The notes under the pieces: generated by a model | Seen by the model: the letters and a program-made list of their open reading frames with translations, nothing else | Told to the model about the DNA's origin: nothing | Database searches by the model: none | Shown: piece by piece, positions 16,534 through 25,606 of the stretch | How the letters are laid out: each line of letters starts with the position of its first letter | Position numbering within the stretch: position 1 is the stretch's first letter | Origin: Ancylomarina subtilis | GTDB lineage: Bacteria; Bacteroidota; Bacteroidia; Bacteroidales; Marinifilaceae | Direction of reading: 5' to 3' | Length of the DNA stretch: 64,000 nt | Assembly: GCF_004217115.1 (NCBI RefSeq) | Contig: NZ_SHKN01000001.1 | Span: 2,297,781-2,361,780 of the forward strand | Position numbers and translations under genes: made by a program

Positions 16534-18561
16534 TCAATTCATCAATTCTCTTGCGTATGGCAGACTAAAACAGAAAGTACTTCCCTTTCCGACTTCTGAT
16601 TCGGCCTCAATTCGGCCTCCGTGTTTTTCAATAAATTCTTTGCAGAGCAGCAGACCTAAACCTGTTCCCTTTTCACCAGCTGTTCCGAATCTTGGCGCAC
16701 CCGCTGTTGCTTTAAACAAATTGCCTAAATTTTCAGCATTCATCCCAACTCCTTCATCTTTCACCCTGATGAAAATGGCTTTCCCAGTATCCTCAACCGA
16801 CACATAAATATTATTACCCGGATGCGTAAACTTAATGGCATTGGTCAGTAAATTCCGAAGAATGGTCATGAGCATATTTTGGTCAGCAAAAACCAATTGC
16901 TTGCTTGAAGTTTGATTGTGAATGCAAATGTTTTTTTTGCTTGCCATATCCGACAATAAGGATATACACGCATGAATAACCTGATGCAGATTTAGATTCG
17001 AAGGCATAAACATGACCGCATCCCGCTGACTTTTTGCCCAATCCAAAAGGTTCTCCAATAATTCGTAAATTGTATTGGCTGATTGTTGAATCACTTCTAA
17101 GATTTCACTAACACTTTGGGTATCGCTTAAATCGCAATCCGAAATAGTCAGGTCGATGAGTTGTTTGAATCCCCCAATAGGACCTCGCATATCGTGCCCG
17201 ATAATAGAAAACAGTTTGTCTTTGGTTGCATTCAACTCTTCCAGTTGACGCTTACTTTCTTCGAGAGCTTCTTCCGATTTCTTTCGCTCAGTCACATCAC
17301 GAAAACTCCATACCCGTCCAATCTTCTCGCCATCGAGTTCCTGCGGGCGTGAATAAAATTCAAATATCCGTCCGTCTTTAAAATCGACCACATCAAAAGA
17401 CTCGCTGTCGGTCAGATACAAGCCCTCTACTTTTTCCAAAAAGATTTGGGGTTCGGACAACTGATCGAGTACAAATGCCAATAAGGTTTCATCATCGAGG
17501 GTTGCGAGAACGGATTCAGGAATGCGCCACAGTTCTGCAAACTTATTATTATACCGTCTGACCTTTCTTTCAGTATCCACCACAAGTATACCATCAACTG
17601 TAGATTCAAGAGTCGCATTCACCAATGACAATGATCGTTTGAGCTTATCTTCTGCCAGTTTACGATCAGAAATATCGCGAGTGATACTTAACACGCCTGC
17701 AATTTCCTCGTTTTGAAGACGCAGAGGAACACTATTGGATTCCAACCAAATATGTCTGCCCTTCAATCCGACAACATCGAATTCTAACTTACCACCGCCC
17801 CCATTTAAGGCATTCAAGAAGTTATCCGCAAATGCCTCTCTGTACTTCTCACCTATCAAAGGAAGTAAGGATTGCCCCATAACCTGTCCCAAATTATCCG
17901 CATCAATCATATCAAGACCAGCAGGATTCATGTAAACCAAGTCTCCATCCGGATTAATAATTTTTACACATTCGGGTTCTGATTCGAGGATGATGCTCAT
18001 TCGTTTTTCACTTTCGCGTAGTGCCTCTTCGGTTTTTTTGCGATCTGTCATATCATCGATAGCGACTATCACATATAGATGTCCGTCAATTTCCACCGGT
18101 TCAGCACTAACGTTTAAACAACGCAGCTGAGGCTTATCATCGATCATCAAGGTTAAATTCAGTTCTGCGTCAACAACACAAGGACTTTCGGCAATAATTT
18201 GTTCTATCCCCCGGCGTAATGGGCAAGCCGGACATGAATTGGAAAAACCACAGCCTTTAGAATCTTCATAACTATGAATACAGCCTAGACCATTCCCTGC
18301 CCTGCGTCCGATTACATCTATAGGGTCACGAAGAACCATGGAATAAATTGCCTGATTAGCTTCTACAATTTCGGTTTCACCATTCAGAAGCAGTAGACCC
18401 ACTGGCACTGCAGAAAATATTTTCAAAAAATGATCCTGTTTTTTCAAAAGTTTTTCCTCAGCCTTTTTATGGATTTCCATCTCGGAGGATAACTCTTTAT
18501 TTTCAGATTCGAGTTCTGAAGTTCTCTGATTTACCAGTCTTTCAAGCTCATCATTTCTCAT
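16534..18561 (-). CDS. Cytoplasmic multi-PAS sensor histidine kinase
   Basis: A 675-residue kinase without membrane segments. It has an N-terminal coiled coil (1-45), three PAS domains (about 45-175, 185-300, 310-425; each linked by a D[RI]KK-type helix), HisKA with His456 (IIGHDMRGP), and HATPase_c (N-box near LRNLLTNAIKF, G1 DEGVGM, G2 GEKGTGLGLLL). The first PAS carries Cys94, Cys104, Cys110 and Cys113, a pattern known in some PAS kinases and possibly a metal or FeS site. There is no receiver domain and no response regulator next to it, so the partner is elsewhere. It probably senses redox state or a soluble ligand. Confidence 0.88.
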   Translation of the reverse strand: MRNDELERLVNQRTSELESENKELSSEMEIHKKAEEKLLKKQDHFLKIFSAVPVGLLLLNGETEIVEANQAIYSMVLRDPIDVIGRRAGNGLGCIHSYEDSKGCGFSNSCPACPLRRGIEQIIAESPCVVDAELNLTLMIDDKPQLRCLNVSAEPVEIDGHLYVIVAIDDMTDRKKTEEALRESEKRMSIILESEPECVKIINPDGDLVYMNPAGLDMIDADNLGQVMGQSLLPLIGEKYREAFADNFLNALNGGGGKLEFDVVGLKGRHIWLESNSVPLRLQNEEIAGVLSITRDISDRKLAEDKLKRSLSLVNATLESTVDGILVVDTERKVRRYNNKFAELWRIPESVLATLDDETLLAFVLDQLSEPQIFLEKVEGLYLTDSESFDVVDFKDGRIFEFYSRPQELDGEKIGRVWSFRDVTERKKSEEALEESKRQLEELNATKDKLFSIIGHDMRGPIGGFKQLIDLTISDCDLSDTQSVSEILEVIQQSANTIYELLENLLDWAKSQRDAVMFMPSNLNLHQVIHACISLLSDMASKKNICIHNQTSSKQLVFADQNMLMTILRNLLTNAIKFTHPGNNIYVSVEDTGKAIFIRVKDEGVGMNAENLGNLFKATAGAPRFGTAGEKGTGLGLLLCKEFIEKHGGRIEAESEVGKGSTFCFSLPYARELMN

Positions 18562-18996
18562 ATAAAATTCTCCTATCTAATATTTAGCTGAGTAACATTC
18601 CGCTTCCAAATTCCACACCCAAAGCTTATTTAATCGTTACATCAGTATTGATATTATCTCTTTTATTTCTTTCAAACTGGGAAAAGATACAGCCAATATC
18701 GGTGTCTCTGTTTCATTTCAACCATTCATTTAAACATTCTGAAACTGAAATGTACAAGATTTTACTAAATCTATCAATTTTAAATTAATTTTCATAGGAT
18801 AACATTGACTTTAAATGGTTTGCAAGCAGACAATAAAAAAATCCCCGTAAGCATATACTTACGAGGATTATAACTGACCCCAACAGAACCCAGCCTAAAA
18901 AGAATTAAGCGCTGATTATATACAACTTGCGAGCTTGAAAATATTTTAATGTCTCCTTATTTGTCCTCACTCTTTTTTATAAGCAATACTTTATCT
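18562..18996. other. 435-bp stretch upstream of the histidine kinase gene
   Basis: No gene is seen. The right half holds the hairpin and tRNA-like fragment listed at 18836-18893; the left half is probably the leader and promoter region of the kinase gene. Confidence 0.5.
18836..18893. repeat. Degenerate copy of tRNA-Arg 3' end plus terminator hairpin
   Basis: The hairpin AATCCCCGTAAG/CTTACGAGGATT and the following bases (ACCCCAACAGAAC) match 21900-21955, where the same hairpin precedes GCCCCAACAGGAC, the 3' end of tRNA-Arg. The hairpin part differs at two positions in about 36. Both copies have the same orientation, 3.06 kb apart. The rest of the tRNA is absent here. Confidence 0.65.
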
Positions 18997-19750
18997 TCAA
19001 TTTGGATACTCATTTAGAAAGTTCTCGACAATTTTGTCCAACTTCATTATATCCTCTTTATCCTTTAAAAATGGATCAAATCTTGAATCACCAAATCTTT
19101 GTAAACAATAGTGAGGCAAATATGTCTCAAAATTCAGAAGTACAATCTTATCTACAATTCTTTCTTTTAATGAATGAGAAACTATATAGTGACTCATTAT
19201 ACATTCTTCGGTTCCGATATAAATAACTTCGTGAAGATGGTATTAGCCGGGTTCTTATATTGCTTGTAAAGTCCTTCTTTGGTGGTATAAAGTGTAATTA
19301 TGCCCGATTTTGAATCACAACTTCCTCCAGGTCCATATAGGGTTAGCTTTATAATATATTTTTCGAATTCTTTAAATTCCCAGTCCTTTTCTATCCCGCA
19401 AAATTCATTTATCATTTTATTAATTAAGACCTTATTTGTGGCTATATTCTTAAAGCCCTTTTCGTATTCTCCCTTTTTATATACACTTGACTTCATATGG
19501 GCTAGAAGCAATTCAAAATCTTTATCAGTAAGACTGTTCGTTTTTGATTTTTGTTTTAATGTTTCAATTAAATCCCCATTGGGAAGACTGACTTTATAGT
19601 TATGTTCCTCAAAAAATTAATATCGCAAATAGTTCTCCAAACATAGGTTGTTTCTTCTTCTACTGTAGGTATTTTTATTTAAATTCTATCTTTTGCAGAT
19701 ACGGTAAAACTAAAACCTATAATGTTCAATATTATAATAATAATTTTCAT
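18997..19750 (-). pseudogene. Decayed gene for a small secreted protein
   Basis: Read on the minus strand from the ATG at 19750: a signal peptide (MKIIIIILNIIGFSFTVSAK), a stop at 19681-19679, then further coding (IPTVEEETTYVWRTICDI), a frameshift near 19617, a 130-odd-residue open stretch without a good start (FFEEHNYKVSLPNGDLIETL... to 19197), then a TAATG overlap into 66 more residues ending NEYPN at 18997. Together they read as one secreted protein of roughly 235 residues broken by one stop and two frame changes. I do not recognise the family. The TAATG overlap could alternatively be true translational coupling of two small genes. The neighbour is the secreted esterase, same strand. Confidence 0.65.
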
Positions 19751-19870
19751 TGCTATGGTTTATGTAATCTTAATCAATGTTATTATACTCAAAAATAACA
19801 ATTCCTCTGACCAAGGGAGTTTAATCATGCTATTTTTCAAAATCAGGCATTTTTATTGTTCTATTTAAAT

Positions 19871-21739
19871 TTATTTCACTTGCTTCATTAACCATTCTTT
19901 ATAGAGCTTCATATTTGCCGAGCTCATCGATTGATGACCAATATTCTCCGTTATAAATGTCACATGACAACCGCTATTCTTGAGCTTCGTTATAAGATTT
20001 TTAGTCAAATTGTAATTACAACTCAGATCCTGTTTCCCATGAAAAATAAAGGCTGGCACGCCTTTAAAGATTTTTAAATTTTTCTTTTCTCTGAAATCAA
20101 TCCCTTCTTTGTAGCCGTAATCCATTCCAAGGTTGGGGTGTCCCGATAAAACAGCAATGGCTTTATACCTACTGGGATTTTCATGATAGGTATGATATAC
20201 CCCATAGCCACCCATGGAAAATCCACTTAAAATTATATTATCTACATCGATATTGAAATTCTTAATCACATCCTGAATGGATTCATTTATATCTGTTTGC
20301 GCTTCGTCCGTTGCATAACAGTTGGAAGTCCCCCTACCGTTGGGTGCTAGCATTATAAATCCTTCCTCAACTTTAGCTTTAGTATAAAACATTGATTTTT
20401 CTGACTCACTGCTGCCATGCAGGTATACCAATAAAGGGTATTTTTTATTTCCGTCATAGTCCTTAGGCACATATACAGCATATGGGCGTAGGCTTGAATC
20501 TATCTCCGACACAAAAGCTCTTCGATAAACACCTTTCTTATTCTCAAAAGGTTTTTCTCCATTTTCAATCTTTTCAATCGTGTTTTTAATTTTTTCGATT
20601 GATGATCGAACCTGATAAGAGCTTTCATATTCGAATAAAGTGCTCAAAGCCGATTTGCATTCTTCTAAATATAAAGATAATGTATTAAAAACACCATCTG
20701 AAACATCTGACTGACAAGCCTTCAACCTTTTTTCCAGACTTAGTGTTTTCACATTCGGTAGTACGCTTATAAAATGATCTCTTGTCTGTCCGTTCTGCTC
20801 ACTTACATGTATCCGGTAACCTCCAGGTATAAGCATCGATTTATCAAGTAATATTGTATCAGAAAAGAAACCTTTTTGATATTTCTTTTTGATGTTTTGC
20901 TTTGAAACTAGAGCATTCTCACCTGAATAGATGTTTACTCTAAATGTGTAGTTTGTATCCTTCTCCATAAAGCCTGCAAGCTTAATTCCAGGGTATTCGT
21001 TTGAAGGTATATTTCTACTTATCATCGATGTTTCGAAATGGTTTATATTTTGAGCTGGCATAAACTTAAGCTCCACATATTTTCTTTTGGAATTTTCACT
21101 CCAAATCAAAGCATCCTTTTTAAGGTAATGATGGTTGCATTCGTTTTCACCAATTGCCTTAGTAAAACGCAAGTTAAATCCAATACGATCTGAAAACCAA
21201 GGGTGGTAGGGCTGTGTAGATTGCCAAGGTAGTAGGAGTTCCATTGATACCTTATTGTTCCTTACTTTTGTTTTTAATTGCACCTCGTCCCCTAATTTTG
21301 GCGGAACCATTCCCACATCAAAATTGCTTCGCCAAATTCTTTTATGCCCCCAGGCTTTTTCATTAGGCGAAAAAGCTAAAACATTAAATTCTGTTGCATC
21401 AGAACCATCTGCCTGTGGTTTGCTTATGGTCATAAGAAACCCATCTCCATTCTGATAAGCGCGGTCTCTTGTAATCAGCTGACCATTGTCAATCTCCAGA
21501 TACAGATATAAAAAAGAAGCACCGTAAGCCAGACTGTACTTCACATCTATTTCGGGATTATTTTTATTGGTTTTGTCAATAATTTTGAAAGGTTTCAACT
21601 GATTAATTATCTCATTATTATCTGCAATACCATCAATTCTAGGCGTGTTACCTATAAAATACACAAGCTCTTGAGTAGATGCTGTGTTTATTTGCATCGC
21701 AAATAAACCTATTAGAATTATCGTACGTAATGATTTCAT
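19871..21739 (-). CDS. Secreted esterase/hydrolase with N-terminal sugar-binding-like domain
   Basis: A 622-residue exported protein. The signal peptide (about 1-22) is followed by a domain (25-220) resembling the CBM9/DOMON-like family (IDGIADNNEI, SYAYGASFLYLYLEID-type strands, WRSNFDVG), then a linker and an alpha/beta hydrolase domain (about 410-622). The catalytic triad is visible: Ser508 in GFSMGG, Asp571 in HGKQDLS, His602 in IGHQS; YLHGSSES near 440 forms the oxyanion turn. Such proteins act on polysaccharide-linked esters or on short peptides. No polysaccharide-use genes are nearby. It lies between two copies of the tRNA-Arg 3' end. Confidence 0.78.
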   Translation of the reverse strand: MKSLRTIILIGLFAMQINTASTQELVYFIGNTPRIDGIADNNEIINQLKPFKIIDKTNKNNPEIDVKYSLAYGASFLYLYLEIDNGQLITRDRAYQNGDGFLMTISKPQADGSDATEFNVLAFSPNEKAWGHKRIWRSNFDVGMVPPKLGDEVQLKTKVRNNKVSMELLLPWQSTQPYHPWFSDRIGFNLRFTKAIGENECNHHYLKKDALIWSENSKRKYVELKFMPAQNINHFETSMISRNIPSNEYPGIKLAGFMEKDTNYTFRVNIYSGENALVSKQNIKKKYQKGFFSDTILLDKSMLIPGGYRIHVSEQNGQTRDHFISVLPNVKTLSLEKRLKACQSDVSDGVFNTLSLYLEECKSALSTLFEYESSYQVRSSIEKIKNTIEKIENGEKPFENKKGVYRRAFVSEIDSSLRPYAVYVPKDYDGNKKYPLLVYLHGSSESEKSMFYTKAKVEEGFIMLAPNGRGTSNCYATDEAQTDINESIQDVIKNFNIDVDNIILSGFSMGGYGVYHTYHENPSRYKAIAVLSGHPNLGMDYGYKEGIDFREKKNLKIFKGVPAFIFHGKQDLSCNYNLTKNLITKLKNSGCHVTFITENIGHQSMSSANMKLYKEWLMKQVK

Positions 21740-21899
21740 TGGACTCTTGTTTTATGCGTTGTTTTAAGTTGATTTTACTGATGAAGTTAAAGCCTAACTA
21801 ACCTCTATATGCAAGGCTTTCACAATAAACAAACTAGTTTTAGACTGATTTATTATGATTTTAAGGGACAAAATATAAAAGTACGTTGTAATCTAGAAA

Positions 21900-21931
21900 C
21901 AAAAATCCTCGTAAGTATATACTTACGAGGA
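21900..21931 (-). terminator. Terminator of tRNA-Arg
   Basis: A perfect palindrome, AATCCTCGTAAGTAT followed by ATACTTACGAGGATT; on the minus strand it is followed by a T run. It lies directly after the tRNA 3' end. A near copy is at 18836. Confidence 0.8.
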
Positions 21932-21938
21932 TTACCGG

Positions 21939-22010
21939 TAGCCCCAACAGGACTCGAACCTGTATCTAGTGTTTAGGAAACACTTGTTCTATCCCTTGAA
22001 CTATGGGGCC
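21939..22010 (-). tRNA. tRNA-Arg (anticodon CCT)
   Basis: A 72-nt cloverleaf on the minus strand: acceptor GGCCCCA with TGGGGCT (first pair G-T), D stem GTTC/GAAC, anticodon stem AGTGT/ACACT with loop TTCCTAA (anticodon CCT, reading AGG), T stem ACAGG/CCTGT with loop TTCGAGT. The CCA end is not encoded. Confidence 0.92.
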
Positions 22011-22019
22011 AATGCCCGA

Positions 22020-22050
22020 CAAAAGTATCTAAATCTGATTAATTAACAAA
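22020..22050 (-). promoter_or_regulatory. Promoter of tRNA-Arg
   Basis: On the minus strand TTTG (22050-22047), a 19-bp spacer, then TACTTTTG (22027-22020), ten bases before the tRNA. This is a full match to the Bacteroidota pattern. Confidence 0.7.
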
Positions 22051-22134
22051 ACAAAAACAGGCCAGATAGGGGTTTATTCACAAGTGATTGAAATGAAAGT
22101 ACAACTAATTGTTAAATGAATTATGAAAATAAAC

Positions 22135-22166
22135 TTGCATTATACTAAACATATTTTGTAAGTTTG
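22135..22166 (+). promoter_or_regulatory. Candidate promoter of the 148-aa secreted protein gene
   Basis: TTG (22135-22137), a 21-bp spacer, then TAAGTTTG (22159-22166); the gene starts 85 bases downstream. Confidence 0.5.
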
Positions 22167-22250
22167 ACATAAATTAAGTAAAAATATCATAAGTTAATTA
22201 TCTAAATATTAATCATTCTAAAAAAAGGCAAACTCATATTATTCAACCCA

Positions 22251-22697
22251 ATGAAGAAATTTATAATTATACTCTTTGTTACGTGCAGCCTATCAAGTCA
22301 AGCACAAAACACCAAAATTGCCGTACTCAAACAGTTCCTGTCAGACATTATAACAATAGACGGAAACCAGCTTAATCAACAGCAGCCTATCATAAGTATC
22401 AACAATATGGCACAAGCTAAGGCTGATAAAACTATTAAGATTAATCGTGAAAATATTTCCTCTGCATTACAAGAGGCACAGAATTACAAGTACTGCCTGA
22501 TCAGCGTTGATGCACATACCTTGGTCAGAGTGATCAGCTTTAAGGATAGCAGTCCGAGTGGAGCTTGGCATGCAGCTATGCCACTGTGTAAGGGCTATAT
22601 TCAAAGATCCGGGGTCCTTCATGAGCAAAAGGATTATCTTAAGAATTTAATTGGCAGACCGGATTCTCAGGTTCGGATGATGTATTTATTCAACTAA
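22251..22697 (+). CDS. Small secreted protein of unknown function
   Basis: A 148-residue protein with a clear Sec signal peptide (MKKFIIILFVTCSLSSQAQ, cut near residue 19). The mature part is about 130 residues, with IDGNQLNQQQPIISINN, a central helical stretch and VSFKDSSPSGAWHAAMPLCKGYIQRSG-like sequence; two cysteines (YKYCLIS and PLCKGY) might form a disulphide. I do not recognise the family. The gene stands alone: it has its own promoter and is followed at once by a strong terminator. Confidence 0.65.
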   Translation: MKKFIIILFVTCSLSSQAQNTKIAVLKQFLSDIITIDGNQLNQQQPIISINNMAQAKADKTIKINRENISSALQEAQNYKYCLISVDAHTLVRVISFKDSSPSGAWHAAMPLCKGYIQRSGVLHEQKDYLKNLIGRPDSQVRMMYLFN

Positions 22698-22730
22698 TAC
22701 AAGATCTGTTTTAAAGGTTTCTGCAGGTAA

Positions 22731-22772
22731 AAAAAAACGAGCCCTGATCGGAAGATCAGGGCTCGTTTTTTT
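22731..22772. terminator. Strong bidirectional terminator
   Basis: A 19-bp perfect stem (22731-22749 with 22754-22772; core CGAGCCCTGATC/GATCAGGGCTCG) with A and T tracts at both ends and a GGAA loop. It lies between convergent genes and serves both. Confidence 0.92.
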
Positions 22773-22789
22773 ATATTTTAAAATATCAA

Positions 22790-24409
22790 TTATTTTGAAG
22801 AGCTATCCTTAATTAGAAAACGATCATAAAAGAATAAAGCTACAACTGCGATTAATCCAATCGAGAAAATAACGTACCAAATCTGCGAAGGATGGTATTT
22901 TTCCCAAAGATGGCGAGTCAATTCAACACTCGACATATTCATCTTTTGAGCAACCGTATCGAAATAAGCGTTATTTGAAAGCCCCGTTGGGATTGATAAA
23001 TTAAGACTCATAGCCTCAGCTCTCACAAACTCAACCTTATCCGAAATTTTCTGGTAAACATCACCCGAAATCAAACCCGCCAATACATTACCAATAAATA
23101 CAGGAATAAAAGAATACCCCATATAAATGGCCTTTTTATCAGCTGGTGCGATTCGACCAATGTATTCCGTAATTTTAGGAGAACCTGCCATTTCACCAAT
23201 TGAGAAAATAAACATCGCAGCAATGGTGAACACCACATTCTGAGTTACCAATGTAAGCGTCATTCCGATAGCACAAACCAAGAAACCCACCATCATCGAA
23301 CTCAGCGGTTTCATTCTCATCACAATGGACGAAACGATTATTTGAAAAACGATAATAAAGAGGGCATCAAAATTGGTGATAAACTCAGCCTCCATCTGTC
23401 CGTTAGCCATTCCGTAATTGTCACTGAAGAAAGGCATATACTCACTAAAGAATGCATAAACACTTGAGGTATCAACCCACTGTGCAATAAAAACAGGCAG
23501 AGTGAAAAACAACTGCAAATACATCGTCCAAAAACCTGACACAATCACCAGGAAGGTGATAAATTTAGTATCCTTAAAGATTCCTGTCGTATTATTAAAG
23601 ACCGATTTATTCGATTCACCTATTGGCAGAGTATTAACATATTTAGCCCATCGAAAAGCAAACTGCTCGCCATATGGCAAAAATAAACGCACAATAAAGA
23701 GTGGACGTTCGATCAACCAAATCACAAGGAAAATCCCAAATAATGACATGAAGATAACAGTTGATGCCATCAGGGTTTGAATCAAATTCCAGATACTATT
23801 GCTTGCCGCCTCCTCCTTCTCAGCAGGTGTTTTAGGTTCATCGAAAAACAAAAGGAGGATGAAATTAACCAAAATCATTGCTGCCGAGATATAAAAAATC
23901 AGCTGCGATCCTTTAAACAACAAGGTAACCAAGGGACCAAAGAAGGCTCCAATATTCACCATCATATAAAAGATTCCAAAGCCGATGGAAGAGTTTTCGT
24001 CACTGGTGGTTTTAGCAACCGTTGCCGATACAATCGGTTTAAATAAGGCTGCACCCAGAGCCAAATACAAATAGGCAATAAAAACACCCGTATAGGTGTC
24101 TAATTGTGGTAAGAGAATAAAAGCGGAGATATAAATAAGGAAGGATAAAAATAGAACACGCTTGTAACCAAACTTATCGGCTATAGAGCCCGTAATTACG
24201 GGTAGAAAATAAAGAATACCTGTACCAACCCCCATAATCATACCCTTTTGCGACTGGGTAAACTCAAGTCCCCCTGCATCAGATGATCCGGTTAGGTAAT
24301 TGGCAAAAAGCATAAAAAAACCATACCAGGCCCAACGCTCGAACAATTCAATTGTATTTGCTACCCAAAAGGTTCTTGGGAAACTCTTCAATACTTTAGC
24401 AACACTCAT
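22790..24409 (-). CDS. POT/MFS-family proton-dependent transporter (peptide-type)
   Basis: A 539-residue polytopic membrane protein with about 12-14 helices. Near the N-terminus IELFERWAWYGFFML is a variant of the POT motif ExxERFxYYG, and VGTGILYFLPVITGSIADKFGYKR matches the MFS loop 2-3 pattern. LGAALFKPIVSATVAK resembles the POT motif LGTGGIKPNVSA, with Gly-Gly-Ile replaced. These transporters import di- and tripeptides or related compounds with protons. Two longer extra-membrane loops lie at about 330-350 and 470-500. It is a single gene converging with the terminator at 22731. Confidence 0.8.
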   Translation of the reverse strand: MSVAKVLKSFPRTFWVANTIELFERWAWYGFFMLFANYLTGSSDAGGLEFTQSQKGMIMGVGTGILYFLPVITGSIADKFGYKRVLFLSFLIYISAFILLPQLDTYTGVFIAYLYLALGAALFKPIVSATVAKTTSDENSSIGFGIFYMMVNIGAFFGPLVTLLFKGSQLIFYISAAMILVNFILLLFFDEPKTPAEKEEAASNSIWNLIQTLMASTVIFMSLFGIFLVIWLIERPLFIVRLFLPYGEQFAFRWAKYVNTLPIGESNKSVFNNTTGIFKDTKFITFLVIVSGFWTMYLQLFFTLPVFIAQWVDTSSVYAFFSEYMPFFSDNYGMANGQMEAEFITNFDALFIIVFQIIVSSIVMRMKPLSSMMVGFLVCAIGMTLTLVTQNVVFTIAAMFIFSIGEMAGSPKITEYIGRIAPADKKAIYMGYSFIPVFIGNVLAGLISGDVYQKISDKVEFVRAEAMSLNLSIPTGLSNNAYFDTVAQKMNMSSVELTRHLWEKYHPSQIWYVIFSIGLIAVVALFFYDRFLIKDSSSK

Positions 24410-24495
24410 ATCTATATTTTTTTCGGATTATAATCTGATCAAATAAGTTCGGGAATATACGTATAAGCTTTCAGGTAAAACATGATATTCAACAC

Positions 24496-25254
24496 TTAGA
24501 ATTTTATCACAATCCCATTGCCATTAAACAGCACTTTTTGATTTTTTCTTTTGTGAAAATAGAGCCCGGCAAAATAACCGATCCCTCCCCCTAAAACCAC
24601 ATCAGAAAACCAGTGGCGGTTGCGATACATACGCGCCAAACTCACTCCTGCAGGTACCACATAAAACCACTTGGAATATTCTTGTGCGAATGGTGTAAAC
24701 ACAGACCATGCCACAAAAGCATGTCCAGAAGGAAAAGATTTGGTTCCATTACGATTTCCATTAAAGGCAGCAAAGTGAAGAGAGCCTCGATTCATATCCG
24801 GACGCGAACGCCCGGCAATAAATTTGGTACTCTCTGTTAGGACTGCTCCACAAATCAAAGCTTTTGCTGAATTCATCGCCGTTGTGGCCAATCGTTCATC
24901 GTCTATAGCTGTGGCAATTACCCAGGTAGCCAATGTGGCTGGTGCCATATATTTTTTCTCTCCAAACTCATTACTGATATCCGTAAACCCATCCAAAATC
25001 GAATTCTGATTGTGCGTCATACCATCCTTAACCCATTCGTCCAATAAAAAAGCTGACCCTAAAAGGCCACCAAAAACCAACAAATTCTTCTTTGAAAACA
25101 CCTCTTTCCCTAAACCGGGATTTAAGCATTGTGTTTTTTTTTCAGAAGAAAACTCTGAATAGTTTTCAACTTTTAGCTGAGCCTGAGATTGACTTAAAAA
25201 AAATATGAAGAATAGGCCGAAAAGGCTCCATGTCTTTTTTTTCAGAAGATTCAT
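24496..25254 (-). CDS. PAP2-family membrane-associated phosphatase
   Basis: A 252-residue protein with an N-terminal signal or anchor segment (about 10-25) and several hydrophobic helices. All three PAP2 motifs are present: K144-x6-R151-P152 (KFIAGRSRP), PSGH at 175-178, and R208-x5-H214-x3-D218 (ARMYRNRHWFSD). The family removes phosphate from lipid phosphates such as phosphatidate or undecaprenyl diphosphate in the envelope. The last strand-like part (KVLFNGNGIVIKF) resembles an outer-membrane-type ending seen in Bacteroidota PAP2 proteins. It has no operon partner; the POT transporter lies 86 bp downstream on the same strand. Confidence 0.85.
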   Translation of the reverse strand: MNLLKKKTWSLFGLFFIFFLSQSQAQLKVENYSEFSSEKKTQCLNPGLGKEVFSKKNLLVFGGLLGSAFLLDEWVKDGMTHNQNSILDGFTDISNEFGEKKYMAPATLATWVIATAIDDERLATTAMNSAKALICGAVLTESTKFIAGRSRPDMNRGSLHFAAFNGNRNGTKSFPSGHAFVAWSVFTPFAQEYSKWFYVVPAGVSLARMYRNRHWFSDVVLGGGIGYFAGLYFHKRKNQKVLFNGNGIVIKF

Positions 25255-25606
25255 AACCGTTTTGTTTGAGACTTAACAAAAGTAAAAGAATTATTAGTCC
25301 TGAGAAACGAAAAGCTTTATTTCATCTAAATCCTTTTGTTTATAGGCTGTTTCACTAAGAACTCAACCGACTATATAGATATATAAACATACAAGAAAAA
25401 CAAACAAAAAACTCAAGGATCCTACAAAACCAAAACATTAAACAACAATTAAATAAATGAAAAACCAATAACATAAAAACGTTAAACTAAGTTAACAACA
25501 CAAAGCATCAACTTAAACATATTATTATTTAACTAATTTAGGAACGCTATTTAATTATGGACATAATTAAATAGCATCTAACACAAATTAAAATATTGAA
25601 ATAACT
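25255..25606. other. 352-bp intergenic region between divergent PAP2 and M16 genes
   Basis: AT-rich, with no gene. It must hold both promoters; the only clear structure is the palindrome at 25546-25575. Confidence 0.6.
25546..25575. promoter_or_regulatory. 30-bp palindrome upstream of the M16 peptidase gene
   Basis: GCTATTTAATTATG (25546-25559) and CATAATTAAATAGC (25562-25575) are exact inverted repeats with a 2-bp spacer. It ends 31 bases before the M16 start. It could be an operator or, in the mRNA, a stem near the ribosome site. Confidence 0.6.

Noticed and set aside
18894-21899. Integrase or other mobility gene that would confirm an island at tRNA-Arg
   Set aside because: No recombinase-like motif found on either strand; only the decayed gene and the esterase are present.
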